Assembly (NCBI RefSeq): GCF_000172555.1
Contig: NZ_ABOX02000012.1
Span: 62,001-126,000, forward strand
Direction of reading: 5' to 3'
DNA: 64,000 nt
Source: Pedosphaera parvula Ellin514
GTDB lineage: Bacteria > Verrucomicrobiota > Verrucomicrobiia > Limisphaerales > Pedosphaeraceae
A model generated the notes under the pieces. It searched no databases. It was not told the origin of the DNA and saw nothing but the letters and a program-made list of their open reading frames with translations. Positions 31,250 to 41,293 of the stretch are shown here, in pieces (position 1 is the stretch's first letter; the number at the start of each line of letters is the position of its first letter). The position numbers and the translations under genes are program-made.

Positions 31250-34200
31250 CTATTTGCTGGAAACCCAACTCGCGCTATTGCGCAGAATCGCCTTGTAGGC
31301 ATCCAAGTCATGAGCCTTGCTATCGTGGCCCAAGGTGCAGCAAACGATCCGGGCCTTCGGGTGCTTCACTATCCAAAGAACCGGATAAGTCTCACCTGTC
31401 GCCAGATTTTTTCCAGTAGCCAGAATCTCGATGGGTGTTCCCGTCGGATCAATTTTTGTGTGATACAGCTCATCCGAAATGCGAAAGGTTTTTGGCACTC
31501 CTGCCATGACGGGATGACCAGAGTCCGTGACCGTGACTTCAAATTCACCATACTTATCGTGACTGGTCGCTCCGCCACCTGCGAGCACGCGATTATATTC
31601 TGGCCAGTCCTTCCAATTGTACCAGAGCGCCGGATGCACCAGCAGCATGCCACGTCCCGAGTTGGCAAAATCAAATATGCCTTTTCGCAACCCGGGATCA
31701 GTCATCTGTTGATTCGTGCTGAGATACAAGACATCGACATCCTTGAGGTTGGACTCAACCGCATCCACCTGATCGAGATAATTGACTGCGACTTTGTCCT
31801 TTTCAGCCAGTGTTGCTGAATCAGCCTCCTTGAACCAACGGTTGAAATCGTGGGAACTGCCACCGCCCACGATCAAAAGATGCTTGCCATTATCCCAGTG
31901 CAAAGGTTCGGCCTTAACAGGTGATGCGACAGTTTCTGTTTCTGCCCCGGCTCCATTATCTGCCGTGATCGCCACAAAAACCGGCGCCACAAGATTGTCA
32001 AAACTTTCCAGCGATATGCTGCTAATGACATCATGATGCTTCAGCGATTTGGTGAACCAGCGCACCTGACCATGCTTGACTAAATCAGCCGCTGATTTTG
32101 AACCGGGAACATCATAAGCACCGATGTAGTCCGCAACTTCCTGTCCGTTTTTAAGGATGAATTCCTCCTTTTCCTTGTCCGCGTAAAACACCGTGATTTT
32201 AGCGACTGGAATATTCTCCCAATCCTTTCCTCCGATTGGATAAGCCCAGCCGCCAACTCCACCCAGGAAGTGTAGGCGATTTGCTTTAAGATCCAATTTC
32301 TCCACCACAACCTGCTGTGGCATGGTCTTCGCAAATCCGTTTCCGCCTTTTAACACGACAAGATTTCTGCCGGTTGTCGTTTTGAGCGGGTTGGCGACAT
32401 CAAAAGGAATTCCTGAAACTTTCGTAATTCCAAAGTGCTTGAATGCCAGCGTTTCATCGACTAGCTCGGGGCCGTTGAACAATCCCTTCAGGCTGTTGGC
32501 GGTGAATGCCGATTGCAAATCCACGAGTCGATAGTTGGATTCTCCAGCGCAAAGATAGCTGAGAATATCCCGGAGATTGTCCGCACCGAGTGCTTCAAAT
32601 CCGTTCGGCATCAACGAGAGCCCGGTGTTGCGACGGCTCTTGATGTTGGAAGTTTTGATTTCTGTATCCCCGGCGGCATTGCGCAAAGTGATGCTGGCGC
32701 TATTCTCACGCGCAATTATCCCGTCATAAATCTCTCCATCCCTGGTTTCAACGCTATAAGCGTAGAAGTTCGGTTCAACGACCCGATTCGGATCCAACAC
32801 ATGAACGATCAATTCCGCCGACCCGTGCGCTCCCATGCCGGTGAGGTCCGGAGCAATATCTTTCCCCTCCCCATTCAGACGATGGCAAACCGCGCAATTC
32901 TGTAAAAACAATTGATGTCCACGGGTGACATCCCCAGGCTGCGTGACCAGCGGGGTGAACTTTGCGATCAATTCATTTTTCTCCTTCGCCTCCGGACCGC
33001 GTAATTCATCTATGATTTTGTTCGCCTTCTCCGCCACCGCCGGGTCGCTGTGTGTCCGCAAACGGTTGATGTTGACCGGCCCGATGGAAGACAAGTTCAC
33101 TTTCCCTCCTTTGATCGCATCCACCAGAGTGAGTGACCAGTCGCCTCGTTTCAAAAGCTGGTTAACCAAGACATCCTGCAATTCAGTGCTGACCTTGGGA
33201 TATGCGGCTATGAAAGTGTCACCCAAACTTGCATCCGGCAAACTACCCAGGGATTCGATCACTTTTCGTTGCAAACTGGTCGAACTGGATGAACCAAGAA
33301 TGTTTGCCACCGATGGCACAATCTCTGCATTCATCTGCCTGATGGCCAATAGGCTGTTTACAATTTGCGCACGGTTTTCTTCTGGCTGGTTCGCGTCATT
33401 CAGTTCTCCAATCAGCCTGGCAACAATTGCCTTGGCCTCCCCCGCCAACGCACCATTCTTGTCCCAACGCGACATCAGCGGCAGCGCCATTGTTGTAAGT
33501 TTTGGATTGGGAGAAGCCATGAGTTGCTGAAATGCCTTTTGCAACTCGGGCGACCAGTCGGGTGCTGTTCCAGGCCTCAACTCTCTGACCAAACTATTCA
33601 ACACAATTTCCTTGAGCGGATCAGCTGCCGCAGGCTTGGAAGCTACCAATTCAAACAGTCGGGCAGCTCCGTTTGCATCCTGCTTTGACGCAAACTGATT
33701 GCTGAGCAGTGTAACCAAGGCAGCGTATTCCTGCGGAGTTCCAGCCTCGCAAGCCGCAGCGATAAAGTTCTCAGGACTCTTTGATGACACGCCGGCCACC
33801 GCTGATTCCAACCACTGATCTTTCAGCTCTGGATATGCGGAGACCAAAGTCTTCACTATCTTTTCGTCCGTTGGAAAGTCACCCAGTGCGATGATCGCCT
33901 CTAACCGCACACGTGGATCAGAATCCTTCACACGCTGCAAAACAGCCTCCTCAATTTTTGTCTGAGATTCGCCATCGCTGCCCGTTCCAAGCGCAGCAAT
34001 CTTAAGTGCGTTTTTCCTTATTCCTGAATCTTTCGAATTGAGCGAGGAAACGAGGAGGGTTGATTCCTTTGCACCGAGATTGTTCAACACCCAAAGGGCA
34101 TGAATACGGGCAGACTCCGACGCTTTTTCGGATCTGGCTAATTTCTCCAGAGCTGGCACCACATCCATCTTTCCGCGCTCATCCAACAATCTATGGGCTG

Positions 34201-36268
34201 TGGCTCTGACCCATTCGTTGGGATGTTCCAAAGCTTTGACCAGTTCGACTGGCTTCACTCCATCCAGTTTGGGAAGGTTAAACTTCTTTGGTTCCTGATA
34301 CTGCACCCTCCAAATCCGTCCGAAATAATGATCGCGATCGGGACGAATCGCGGCGTTGCTTTGGGGGTCATGCCTTGTACCGCGTGTATCGTTATGAACC
34401 ACAGCCTGATTATAAAAATCCAGTATATAAAGCGCCCCATCCGGGCCAACACGTTGGTGAATGGGACGGAACCAAAGATCCTTGCTGGCAATGAATTCCT
34501 GCTCCTCCATTTCGTGATCCTTGCTGGCCACATAAGTGACACCATGAGGCTTAAGCACGTCCTGATGGACAATGTTAAGCGTTGGTTCGGCTACGTAGTG
34601 AGTATAATTATACTTTTCCGGCCAGGCGCCGCCATCGTAGATACAACAGCCGGAAGCCGCGGTGAAATTGCCCACCCAGTCAATCTGCACGTAAGCCTGC
34701 TTTGTCCAACTCATCAACGGATAGCTCCGCTTGTGATCTTCGATGTTCAATCCGCTGACAGCGTTTCCAATCTTTCCTTTAGCCAAAATCGGTTCTGGCA
34801 TCACCACATGGTCCACGTGGTTCCCATTCGCCTGACTGAAGAAAATTTCGCCGTCAGGAGCCACATCCACGCCCCACGTGTTACCACCTTTGGAGGCCAC
34901 CTGCTCCAATGCACTGCCATCCGGCTTGAATCGAAACACTCCCTCGGTCACGGTGCCGAAATGTTGCTTCCTGTCGCCCGAATAAATATCCCCCTTGCTA
35001 TAACCAACGGTTGCGTAAACCCAACCATCGAATCCCCAGCGCATGTTGCTAAGCACGGCATGCGTGTCTCGATTCCCAAAACCCGTATAAAGCAACACCT
35101 TCGTGTCTGCCTTTCCTGTGCCTTTTGTATCCCGCAACCAATAAATATCCGGTGCCTGTGATACAATCACTCCATCCTTGTACAAAACCATGCTCGTAAC
35201 CAAATCCAGTCCTTCGTAAAACATTGTCTTCTTGTCCATGATGCCGTCTGCGTTGGTATCTTCCAGGATGGAGATGCGATCATAAGGAGCAACGGAACGA
35301 TCCTGGCGATAGGGATATTCCGGCGTTTCGGCGACCCAGAGGCGTCCTTTGGCATCCCAATCCATGGAGATGGGCTTATCGATCAAAGGCTCAGACGCCA
35401 CGAGATTTACTTTAAAATCAGGAGGAACCACAATTTTCGCAACCGCCTTTTCCGGAACCGTCGGCCCACCTTCTGGATATCGAAGGCTTGCCAGTTCCTC
35501 CTTGCTGACCAACAGGTCTGCATCCCGCTTGCCAGCCCAGGCAATACCTCTCAGCAGCAAAGCCCGAAAGTGCGGCAGTTCGAAGCTTTTGTAATTGTGG
35601 CCGGGAATCGAAACGAATGCGCGGTAGTTGTCCTTCTCATAGGTCCACATCTGCGGGACGATCTCATAAACTGATGGATAAAGCTTGCCGTCATGTGTAT
35701 TGCGCTCATCGGGCTTATACGTTGAAGCCAAAACGTGTGCCTCCGGCATCAGGTCGAGTTGATAATAAATCTCATCCTCGAAATCAAAATTGGATACACC
35801 TTTCGTAATCGGTGTGTGGTAGTCTTGAAAATAAATGGAAACGTCTCCCTCAAAATACTTGGCGTGGGCATAATCCCAGGCGCCGCCTACCACTGTCTTG
35901 AACCAAGGCGCATCCTTTCCGCAGATGGCATCATGAAGCACCACGATGCCTCCACCTTTCTTGAGGAATTTGTCGAGGTTCACCCGTTGTTCCGACGAAA
36001 TGTCCGCGCCTTCCTGGGCATATAGCACCAGCACATCCGTGGCTTCCAACTGTTCTGCTGTCGGAAAATTCAAGGCCCCATCAGCCTTGGCACCCCGCTG
36101 ATTAAGCAATTCGGTCCATTCTTTGAGGAAGCGAGGATGGTCGTGCTGTCCCGGGCCGTGCGTCTTCACGCCGGCACGGATAAAAATCCGTAATGGCTTC
36201 TCCACCTGCGCTGTTGCGGCCAGACTGCCAAAAGCCAAAATTATTATGCAAAGGATCAGATTTTTCAT
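31250..36268 (-). CDS. Giant ThuA / PVC dehydrogenase / HEAT / haem-binding / ThuA fusion protein
   Basis: 1672 residues with a signal peptide (LILCIIILAFGSLAATAQ). Order of domains: a ThuA-like domain (about 25-240, VVLHDAICGKDAPWF); a membrane-bound-dehydrogenase-type beta-propeller (about 285-650, FKVNLVASEPLIDKPISMDWD, RLWVAETPEYPY); HEAT-like helical repeats (about 670-1110); a Planctomycete/Verrucomicrobium-type haem domain with C-A-V-C-H (Cys1125, Cys1128, His1129) in NCAVCHRLNGEGKDIAPDLTG; a beta-rich module (about 1235-1440); and a second ThuA-like domain (about 1455-1672, HLLIVGGGSSHDFNRW, LLVHPALWYNWKDWPEYN). This family is thought to take part in periplasmic sugar oxidation, but substrate and electron acceptor are unknown. 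Two ThuA domains at opposite ends are unusual. Confidence 0.9.
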   Translation of the reverse strand: MKNLILCIIILAFGSLAATAQVEKPLRIFIRAGVKTHGPGQHDHPRFLKEWTELLNQRGAKADGALNFPTAEQLEATDVLVLYAQEGADISSEQRVNLDKFLKKGGGIVVLHDAICGKDAPWFKTVVGGAWDYAHAKYFEGDVSIYFQDYHTPITKGVSNFDFEDEIYYQLDLMPEAHVLASTYKPDERNTHDGKLYPSVYEIVPQMWTYEKDNYRAFVSIPGHNYKSFELPHFRALLLRGIAWAGKRDADLLVSKEELASLRYPEGGPTVPEKAVAKIVVPPDFKVNLVASEPLIDKPISMDWDAKGRLWVAETPEYPYRQDRSVAPYDRISILEDTNADGIMDKKTMFYEGLDLVTSMVLYKDGVIVSQAPDIYWLRDTKGTGKADTKVLLYTGFGNRDTHAVLSNMRWGFDGWVYATVGYSKGDIYSGDRKQHFGTVTEGVFRFKPDGSALEQVASKGGNTWGVDVAPDGEIFFSQANGNHVDHVVMPEPILAKGKIGNAVSGLNIEDHKRSYPLMSWTKQAYVQIDWVGNFTAASGCCIYDGGAWPEKYNYTHYVAEPTLNIVHQDVLKPHGVTYVASKDHEMEEQEFIASKDLWFRPIHQRVGPDGALYILDFYNQAVVHNDTRGTRHDPQSNAAIRPDRDHYFGRIWRVQYQEPKKFNLPKLDGVKPVELVKALEHPNEWVRATAHRLLDERGKMDVVPALEKLARSEKASESARIHALWVLNNLGAKESTLLVSSLNSKDSGIRKNALKIAALGTGSDGESQTKIEEAVLQRVKDSDPRVRLEAIIALGDFPTDEKIVKTLVSAYPELKDQWLESAVAGVSSKSPENFIAAACEAGTPQEYAALVTLLSNQFASKQDANGAARLFELVASKPAAADPLKEIVLNSLVRELRPGTAPDWSPELQKAFQQLMASPNPKLTTMALPLMSRWDKNGALAGEAKAIVARLIGELNDANQPEENRAQIVNSLLAIRQMNAEIVPSVANILGSSSSTSLQRKVIESLGSLPDASLGDTFIAAYPKVSTELQDVLVNQLLKRGDWSLTLVDAIKGGKVNLSSIGPVNINRLRTHSDPAVAEKANKIIDELRGPEAKEKNELIAKFTPLVTQPGDVTRGHQLFLQNCAVCHRLNGEGKDIAPDLTGMGAHGSAELIVHVLDPNRVVEPNFYAYSVETRDGEIYDGIIARENSASITLRNAAGDTEIKTSNIKSRRNTGLSLMPNGFEALGADNLRDILSYLCAGESNYRLVDLQSAFTANSLKGLFNGPELVDETLAFKHFGITKVSGIPFDVANPLKTTTGRNLVVLKGGNGFAKTMPQQVVVEKLDLKANRLHFLGGVGGWAYPIGGKDWENIPVAKITVFYADKEKEEFILKNGQEVADYIGAYDVPGSKSAADLVKHGQVRWFTKSLKHHDVISSISLESFDNLVAPVFVAITADNGAGAETETVASPVKAEPLHWDNGKHLLIVGGGSSHDFNRWFKEADSATLAEKDKVAVNYLDQVDAVESNLKDVDVLYLSTNQQMTDPGLRKGIFDFANSGRGMLLVHPALWYNWKDWPEYNRVLAGGGATSHDKYGEFEVTVTDSGHPVMAGVPKTFRISDELYHTKIDPTGTPIEILATGKNLATGETYPVLWIVKHPKARIVCCTLGHDSKAHDLDAYKAILRNSASWVSSK

Positions 36269-36489
36269 GTTCCGTAGAGCTGTGGTCAGTAATCATACCG
36301 GAAAAACACGAAGGTAAAAAGAATTTTTGTGTCGCATATTTTGGCCACGTTTGCACGAGTTCGCAATTGGAGCTTTTATCCATCGACAAAAAGGCCCGTC
36401 ACATTATTCGTTGATGAGGTGAGAGAAAGAATTGGCTTGGTTTAAAATACAACCAGTTCCATCCAGCAACCATCGAAAATTGTCTGCTG

Positions 36490-37296
36490 CTATGGGGCTC
36501 CATAAGCACTGGTGGTCACATTCCTTAACCTTACCAAATCAGAATTGGTCGGAGAGAGTTGTTTGCCAATCTGCGTGCCCGGATCTCGGAGTTTGTAAAG
36601 TTCTCCATGTCCATCCGCGAAATCAATGGTATAACCACGTTGATGCCGTGTTCCAAAGAAGCTGTCGTTAGCGTATAGCGAAGTGCTGCTGTCGAACGTG
36701 ATTTGATACCAACCGTCATCAATCGTGGCTTCGGATTCATCCATCATCACCCATAATGCGGCAGGCGCTGGTGAGGTCAGCTCACTTTCCTTAAGAAAAG
36801 TGCGGTATGCACCGTTTGCATAGGTACTATTGTTCATGTATCGACTTCCGATCCAACAATTCATCGAGTAGCTGCGTAACCGATCAAACCCGTTTGACCT
36901 AGCCTGATCAACCGGGCAATGAAAAAGTTTCGCGGATGTTGCGTAAGGAAAGAATTTGCTCTGCCGCAACAAGTTCTGATTGGTAGCCTCGGCAATTCGA
37001 GTCATGTCGCCCACCACCCAGGAGTTGCTGTAGCCCGGGTCCGTCCCGGTATAGAAGTTCGGAAGATTATCCGCAAACCTGCCATCGTTGTCTGCGTTAT
37101 ACATCTGAAAACAGAGTCCAAGCTGTTTTAGATTGCTCAGGCATGCCACTGTATTTCCCTTGGCTTTGGCAGATGAAAGCGCCGGCAGTAACAAACCTGC
37201 GAGTATGCCAATAATGGCGACCACCAGCAGGAGTTCGATCAGGGTGAAGGCTGCCAGGCGGCACGATCCGTTCCTGTTCCCGTCCGGGTATTTCAT
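36490..37296 (-). CDS. Type II secretion-style pseudopilin (second copy)
   Basis: 268 residues from the ATG at 37296 (MKYPDGNRNGSCRL); the frame extends to 37335, but 13 more residues add nothing recognisable. Prepilin motif AFTLIELLLVVAIIGILAGLLLPALSSAKAK with Phe17 at +1 and Glu21 at +5; Ala again precedes the cleavage site. The C-terminal part has CLSNLKQLGLCFQMYNADNDGRFADN and the closing HQRGYTIDFADGHGELYKL, typical of the large PVC pseudopilin family. A distant paralogue of the 7309-7884 protein. It is transcribed divergently from the sensor kinase gene. No pilus assembly genes are nearby. Confidence 0.87.
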   Translation of the reverse strand: MKYPDGNRNGSCRLAAFTLIELLLVVAIIGILAGLLLPALSSAKAKGNTVACLSNLKQLGLCFQMYNADNDGRFADNLPNFYTGTDPGYSNSWVVGDMTRIAEATNQNLLRQSKFFPYATSAKLFHCPVDQARSNGFDRLRSYSMNCWIGSRYMNNSTYANGAYRTFLKESELTSPAPAALWVMMDESEATIDDGWYQITFDSSTSLYANDSFFGTRHQRGYTIDFADGHGELYKLRDPGTQIGKQLSPTNSDLVRLRNVTTSAYGAP

Positions 37297-37419
37297 AACC
37301 CGACTTGAGGTTGCGGATTTAAGGCAGTTTTCCACAGCAATAGATTTCAGTTCTAAGGCATTGTGTTACGGTTGGGAACTGTGTGTTTCAATGCACACCT
37401 CTTGTTTTGATTGCACCGC

Positions 37420-40400
37420 ATGAATGTTGTCTGGATAATATCCATTGCAAGCGGCAAACCCTGCCCCAAGCGAATGGCTAAGCACTGGCTAGTTATAGTG
37501 GCAATCATGGCAATGGCAACTCCGGATTGGAGCCAAAGCATTCCGGTTATCCGGAAGTATGGGGTCGAGGACGGACTGGCGGCTAATTCCTGTTTATCGG
37601 TTAGTTCCGGCCCCCGCGGACGAGCATTGGTAAAACATTCCGGCTCAGAATCCATTAGTTCTCTGGATGGTTATACGGTCAGAAAGATTCCAGCACCGCC
37701 GAAGTTTGGTGGAAAACCTTGCGAGAGTCCTGGCGGCCAACTTTGGAGTCTCTGGGAAGGCGGATTGCAGGAATACGACGGAAAGGATTGGCACCAGTAT
37801 AAGGTACTCGAAATTCAAAAAGAATACGCAAGAAATCCTGCCATTCTACAGGATATGCAATTGTTGCCTACCAAACAGGGGCATGTCCTATTCCTGCTGG
37901 CGGATGCGTTGTGTGAGTTTAACAATGAACGTTCGGAAACTCCCAAAACCAGCACTATCCACCTTTCCGAACAAAGTCGCGTAGGCTCATTTACAGGAAT
38001 GGTTATCGCCGATGATGGTGGACTCTGGATATCCGGGCAAAGAGGAGTGGTCAAATTATCGGGACCAATTCGGACTATTACACGAAATAGCCGATGGCAG
38101 GATTACGTTCCCTCAACCAAAGGATTTGAGCAATTTAACTATCTGGAGGCACCTACGCTTGATGAAGAAGGCGGCCTCATTCTTCTGGGGCAAACGAAAC
38201 AAGGTTCCTTAAAAGCAGTGGTGCACTTTAATGGCAAACGTTGGTCGGTTTTATCCATCAGGCAGGACGATTATGTCCGTGCGTGGCGTGGCGTAGGGAA
38301 TATCTATTGGGCGGCAACCCGGGATTATTTGCTGGCTTTTGAAGAGAACGGGGGTGATTTTCGTCAAAATCAACAGTTACCAGTCAATAAGCTCGTTGAC
38401 CTCGCCATTGAGCCACATGGCGTGTTTTGGATCGCATCTTTAGATGGACTCTTCCGTTATGCTCCGCCCGCCTGGAGCACGCCGGCTGCATTCTCGGGAC
38501 TTGACTCCAAGTGTGAGTCCGTCACACAAGATGCACGAGGCCGGATTTGGCTGGTGCAGGACAATTCCCTTTTCTTGTTCCATGAAGATGCCTGGGAAAC
38601 CTTTGTCATTCCCCCAAAAATCTTCCCACGCTCGGAAACCGCCAAGCAATTGTTCGCTCTCAACGACGGCAGCCTGATTATCGAAACGAAAGCGGATCTG
38701 ATTCAGTTCCAACCCAGGACCTCCAAATTCAGAACGCTGTCAGCAATTACCGGGAAGCAGCTTAAGCCGCTCGGGTTTTTGCGCGATGGAACGCTCTGTT
38801 TGGAACTGCCCTCATCAGCCAACGGTGAGTCTCGAAAGCTCGTAACCTTCGATGGCGAAGCCTTGGGAAGTTTTCCCTTTGCTCAACCCGATTTGAGTTC
38901 GAATCGGCAGGTTCAGCATCTTTACGCTTCCGGTAATGGAGACCTATGGCTAACCGGTGAACGGTACCTTTCCAGGTACCATAGCAAAGAATGGCAGACG
39001 TTTTTGCCCGCCGATGGACTCGTGCCCGAAGGAGCGCTTTGTTTGACTGAAGTGAGCGACAATAAAATCTGGTTTGGTATGATGGACAGGATTTGGGAAT
39101 TCGATGGCAAATCGTGGTCATTAATTCGTTCGGGCTTCGGAAAGATCAATGAGCTCGTCAGAAGTCGTGAGGGAAGTGTCTGGGTCGCGACTGCCAAAGG
39201 CCTCTATCGATTTTACCAGGGAACCTGGGCACTAAACGGAACGGTTGAAGGATTACCGGACGAGAATATCGAACATCTCTCTGAGGACAGCCGGGGACGG
39301 GTTTGGGTTGCCACTGAACACTGCTTAAGCATTTATCATGCAGATGCAGATCTAGACCCTCCTCAGACCATCATTAACCCTTTGAGAGAGGACAATAACA
39401 GTCTTCTCGAGGGAGCTATTGTACCCGTTTCATATGCGGGACGCGATAAGTGGAAATACACTCCCGCCGAACGGCTGCTTTATTCCTACCGATTGGATGA
39501 GCGGGATTGGTCGCCTTTCTCCGAAGAGAAAACTGCCAGTTTTCAGGACCTCGCTGCCGGAAAACATTACTTTCAGGTCAGATCGATGGATCGGAATTGG
39601 AATATTGATCCTAAACCATCCATCCTTGAGTTCGCCATCACACTACGCTGGTATCAGGAAACCCGTCTGCTGCTTGTCGCTGCCTTGGCCGCTACTGCAA
39701 CTTTGGTTTTTGGTGGCTTGGCACTCAATCGGCACCGCCAGTTGCTGCGCAGTTATTCTGAAGTCGAACAGAAGGTCGCTCAACGCACCAAAGAGTTGGA
39801 ACTTGCCAATCAGGAACTGCTGCACAGTCAAAAAATGAATGCTTTGGGAACTCTGGCGGCAGGAATTGCACACGATTTTAACAACATCCTATCCATCATT
39901 AAAGGCTCCGCTCAAATTATTGAGGAGAATGTGGAAAATCAGGATAAGATTCGCGTCCGCATCGGTCGCATCAAGACGGTGGTGGAACAGGGAGCAGGCA
40001 TTGTCAGGGCCATGTTGGGGTTTAGTCGCGGTCCCGACCAGCAGGAACTCACCTCAGACGTAAATTCGGTGGTGGACGAAACAGTCCGCTTGCTTGGAGA
40101 TCGGTTTCTGCGGGAAGTCGAAGTCGAGGTGAGAAAAGCGGAATCCCTTCCGTCTGTGCGGGTATCCAAGGACTTCATTCAGCAAATATTGCTAAACTTT
40201 ATATTTAATGCAGCCGAAGCGATGCCGCATCATAAGCAAATCATTCTGAGCTCGGAATTAATTAACCAGTTACCCGGCAGCCTGGCCCTCGCACCAAAAT
40301 CGGCATTGCGGTATGTTGCTGTTTCGGTGGCGGACGTGGGAACGGGAATTCCGGCTGAGATCATGCCTCGGATATTTGAACCATTCTTTACCACCAAGGC

Positions 40401-40557
40401 GTTTTCAGCCCGGCGCGGCACAGGGCTGGGACTTTCAATGGTCTATGAACTGGCAAAGAAAATTGATGCTGGACTCGCAGTTACCTCGACGGTAGACAAA
40501 GGAAGCAGGTTTACTCTGCTTCTGCCCGTCGATACCCGAGCAGGTGAGAACTTATGA
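37420..40557 (+). CDS. Propeller-sensor histidine kinase
   Basis: Membrane sensor kinase, 1045 residues from the ATG at 37420. A later ATG at 37474 (MAKHWLVIVAIMAMATPDWSQ) would give a cleaner signal peptide. Layout: a periplasmic two-component-regulator propeller (about 30-660, repeated GLWISG, FWIASLDGLFRY, GSVWVATAKGLYRF units), a Y_Y_Y-like domain (LLYSYRLDERDWSPFSEEKTASFQDLAAGKHYFQVRSMD), one membrane helix (~748-768), a coiled linker, a HisKA-type dimerisation helix with His818 in GIAHDFNNIL, and a HATPase_c domain (NFIFNAAEAMP, DVGTGIP, GTGLGLSMVYEL). The propeller type is often linked to polysaccharide sensing in other bacteria. It overlaps its partner regulator by four bases. Confidence 0.92.
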   Translation: MNVVWIISIASGKPCPKRMAKHWLVIVAIMAMATPDWSQSIPVIRKYGVEDGLAANSCLSVSSGPRGRALVKHSGSESISSLDGYTVRKIPAPPKFGGKPCESPGGQLWSLWEGGLQEYDGKDWHQYKVLEIQKEYARNPAILQDMQLLPTKQGHVLFLLADALCEFNNERSETPKTSTIHLSEQSRVGSFTGMVIADDGGLWISGQRGVVKLSGPIRTITRNSRWQDYVPSTKGFEQFNYLEAPTLDEEGGLILLGQTKQGSLKAVVHFNGKRWSVLSIRQDDYVRAWRGVGNIYWAATRDYLLAFEENGGDFRQNQQLPVNKLVDLAIEPHGVFWIASLDGLFRYAPPAWSTPAAFSGLDSKCESVTQDARGRIWLVQDNSLFLFHEDAWETFVIPPKIFPRSETAKQLFALNDGSLIIETKADLIQFQPRTSKFRTLSAITGKQLKPLGFLRDGTLCLELPSSANGESRKLVTFDGEALGSFPFAQPDLSSNRQVQHLYASGNGDLWLTGERYLSRYHSKEWQTFLPADGLVPEGALCLTEVSDNKIWFGMMDRIWEFDGKSWSLIRSGFGKINELVRSREGSVWVATAKGLYRFYQGTWALNGTVEGLPDENIEHLSEDSRGRVWVATEHCLSIYHADADLDPPQTIINPLREDNNSLLEGAIVPVSYAGRDKWKYTPAERLLYSYRLDERDWSPFSEEKTASFQDLAAGKHYFQVRSMDRNWNIDPKPSILEFAITLRWYQETRLLLVAALAATATLVFGGLALNRHRQLLRSYSEVEQKVAQRTKELELANQELLHSQKMNALGTLAAGIAHDFNNILSIIKGSAQIIEENVENQDKIRVRIGRIKTVVEQGAGIVRAMLGFSRGPDQQELTSDVNSVVDETVRLLGDRFLREVEVEVRKAESLPSVRVSKDFIQQILLNFIFNAAEAMPHHKQIILSSELINQLPGSLALAPKSALRYVAVSVADVGTGIPAEIMPRIFEPFFTTKAFSARRGTGLGLSMVYELAKKIDAGLAVTSTVDKGSRFTLLLPVDTRAGENL

Positions 40558-41222
40558 CGACCGGATCAAAGGCTAAGGACGCTGCTAAAATTTTAATAAT
40601 CGAGGACGATGATCTCCAATACGAGATCTACGAGGACGCTCTCTCCCGATATCAGCTCACTCGTGTGATGAAAGGGACTGAGGCTATTTCCCTGATCCCT
40701 GGAATTATCCCCGATGCTGTGATCCTCGATCATGTTTTAGCTGATGGCGAACTGGGATTGGAATTCCTGCCGGAATTAAAAGAACTCCAACCGTTTGCCC
40801 CGATCATAATTGTTTCAGGGGCGTTGGAGGTGCATCAACAGTTTCAAGCATTGCAGGGGCCCCGACGGGCTCACTATTGTCTTCCCAAGCCGGTCGATGT
40901 CCATGAACTTCGTCGCACGGTCGAAACCGCTCTCAAGGAATGTGGAGCCGCTGAAGTCATTCGCCAGTTTGAAGCCTTGGAACGGTCTAAACGGATCGAC
41001 GCTCACGAGTTACTGAGCCGATCCACCGATAGGTTGAGTCGCCAGAACAAAATTCGCGACATCATAGCCAAATCTGAAGGGCGACCCAACATTTCAGCCC
41101 TGGCCAGGGAATTCAATGTCGCCCGGCGAACCATCATTCGTGATTTACAGGAGTTGATCAGACGCGGCCAGGTATCCCCGGCAAAATATCCGGAATGGGA
41201 AAACGCTGATACAGAAGAATGA
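40554..41222 (+). CDS. Response regulator with C-terminal HTH
   Basis: 222 residues. The receiver domain (1-125) has the acidic pair in ILIIEDDD, the phospho-acceptor Asp59 in VILDHVLADGE, and the conserved Lys in HYCLPKPVDVHE. After a helical linker there is a short C-terminal helix-turn-helix (NISALAREFNVARRTIIRDLQELIRRGQV), more like DeoR/HTH_11-type recognition helices than the usual OmpR, NarL or NtrC outputs. It is a plausible DNA-binding response regulator paired with the kinase it overlaps (ATGA at 40554). Targets unknown; the divergent pseudopilin gene and the upstream secreted-protein region are candidates. Confidence 0.87.
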   Translation: MTTGSKAKDAAKILIIEDDDLQYEIYEDALSRYQLTRVMKGTEAISLIPGIIPDAVILDHVLADGELGLEFLPELKELQPFAPIIIVSGALEVHQQFQALQGPRRAHYCLPKPVDVHELRRTVETALKECGAAEVIRQFEALERSKRIDAHELLSRSTDRLSRQNKIRDIIAKSEGRPNISALAREFNVARRTIIRDLQELIRRGQVSPAKYPEWENADTEE

Positions 41223-41251
41223 CCGGGAGGTTGACCCGGCACAATAAACGG

Positions 41252-41291
41252 CCATCTGGGCGCATTCCTGCTGAGGCATGCGCCCAGATGG
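41252..41291. terminator. Strong hairpin after the two-component operon (bidirectional terminator?)
   Basis: CCATCTGGGCGCAT (41252-41265) and its exact reverse complement ATGCGCCCAGATGG (41278-41291) form a perfect 14-bp stem with a 12-base loop, 30 bases after the response regulator stop. No long U-tract follows on the plus strand (GTTTATCCCC), so it may act with other factors or protect the 3' end. It lies exactly between two convergent frames (stops at 41222 and 41294). Confidence 0.6.
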
Positions 41292-41293
41292 GT

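Noticed and set aside
34193-35161. 322-codon plus-strand frame inside the giant ThuA fusion gene
   Set aside because: Antisense to the conserved dehydrogenase propeller; no family features of its own.
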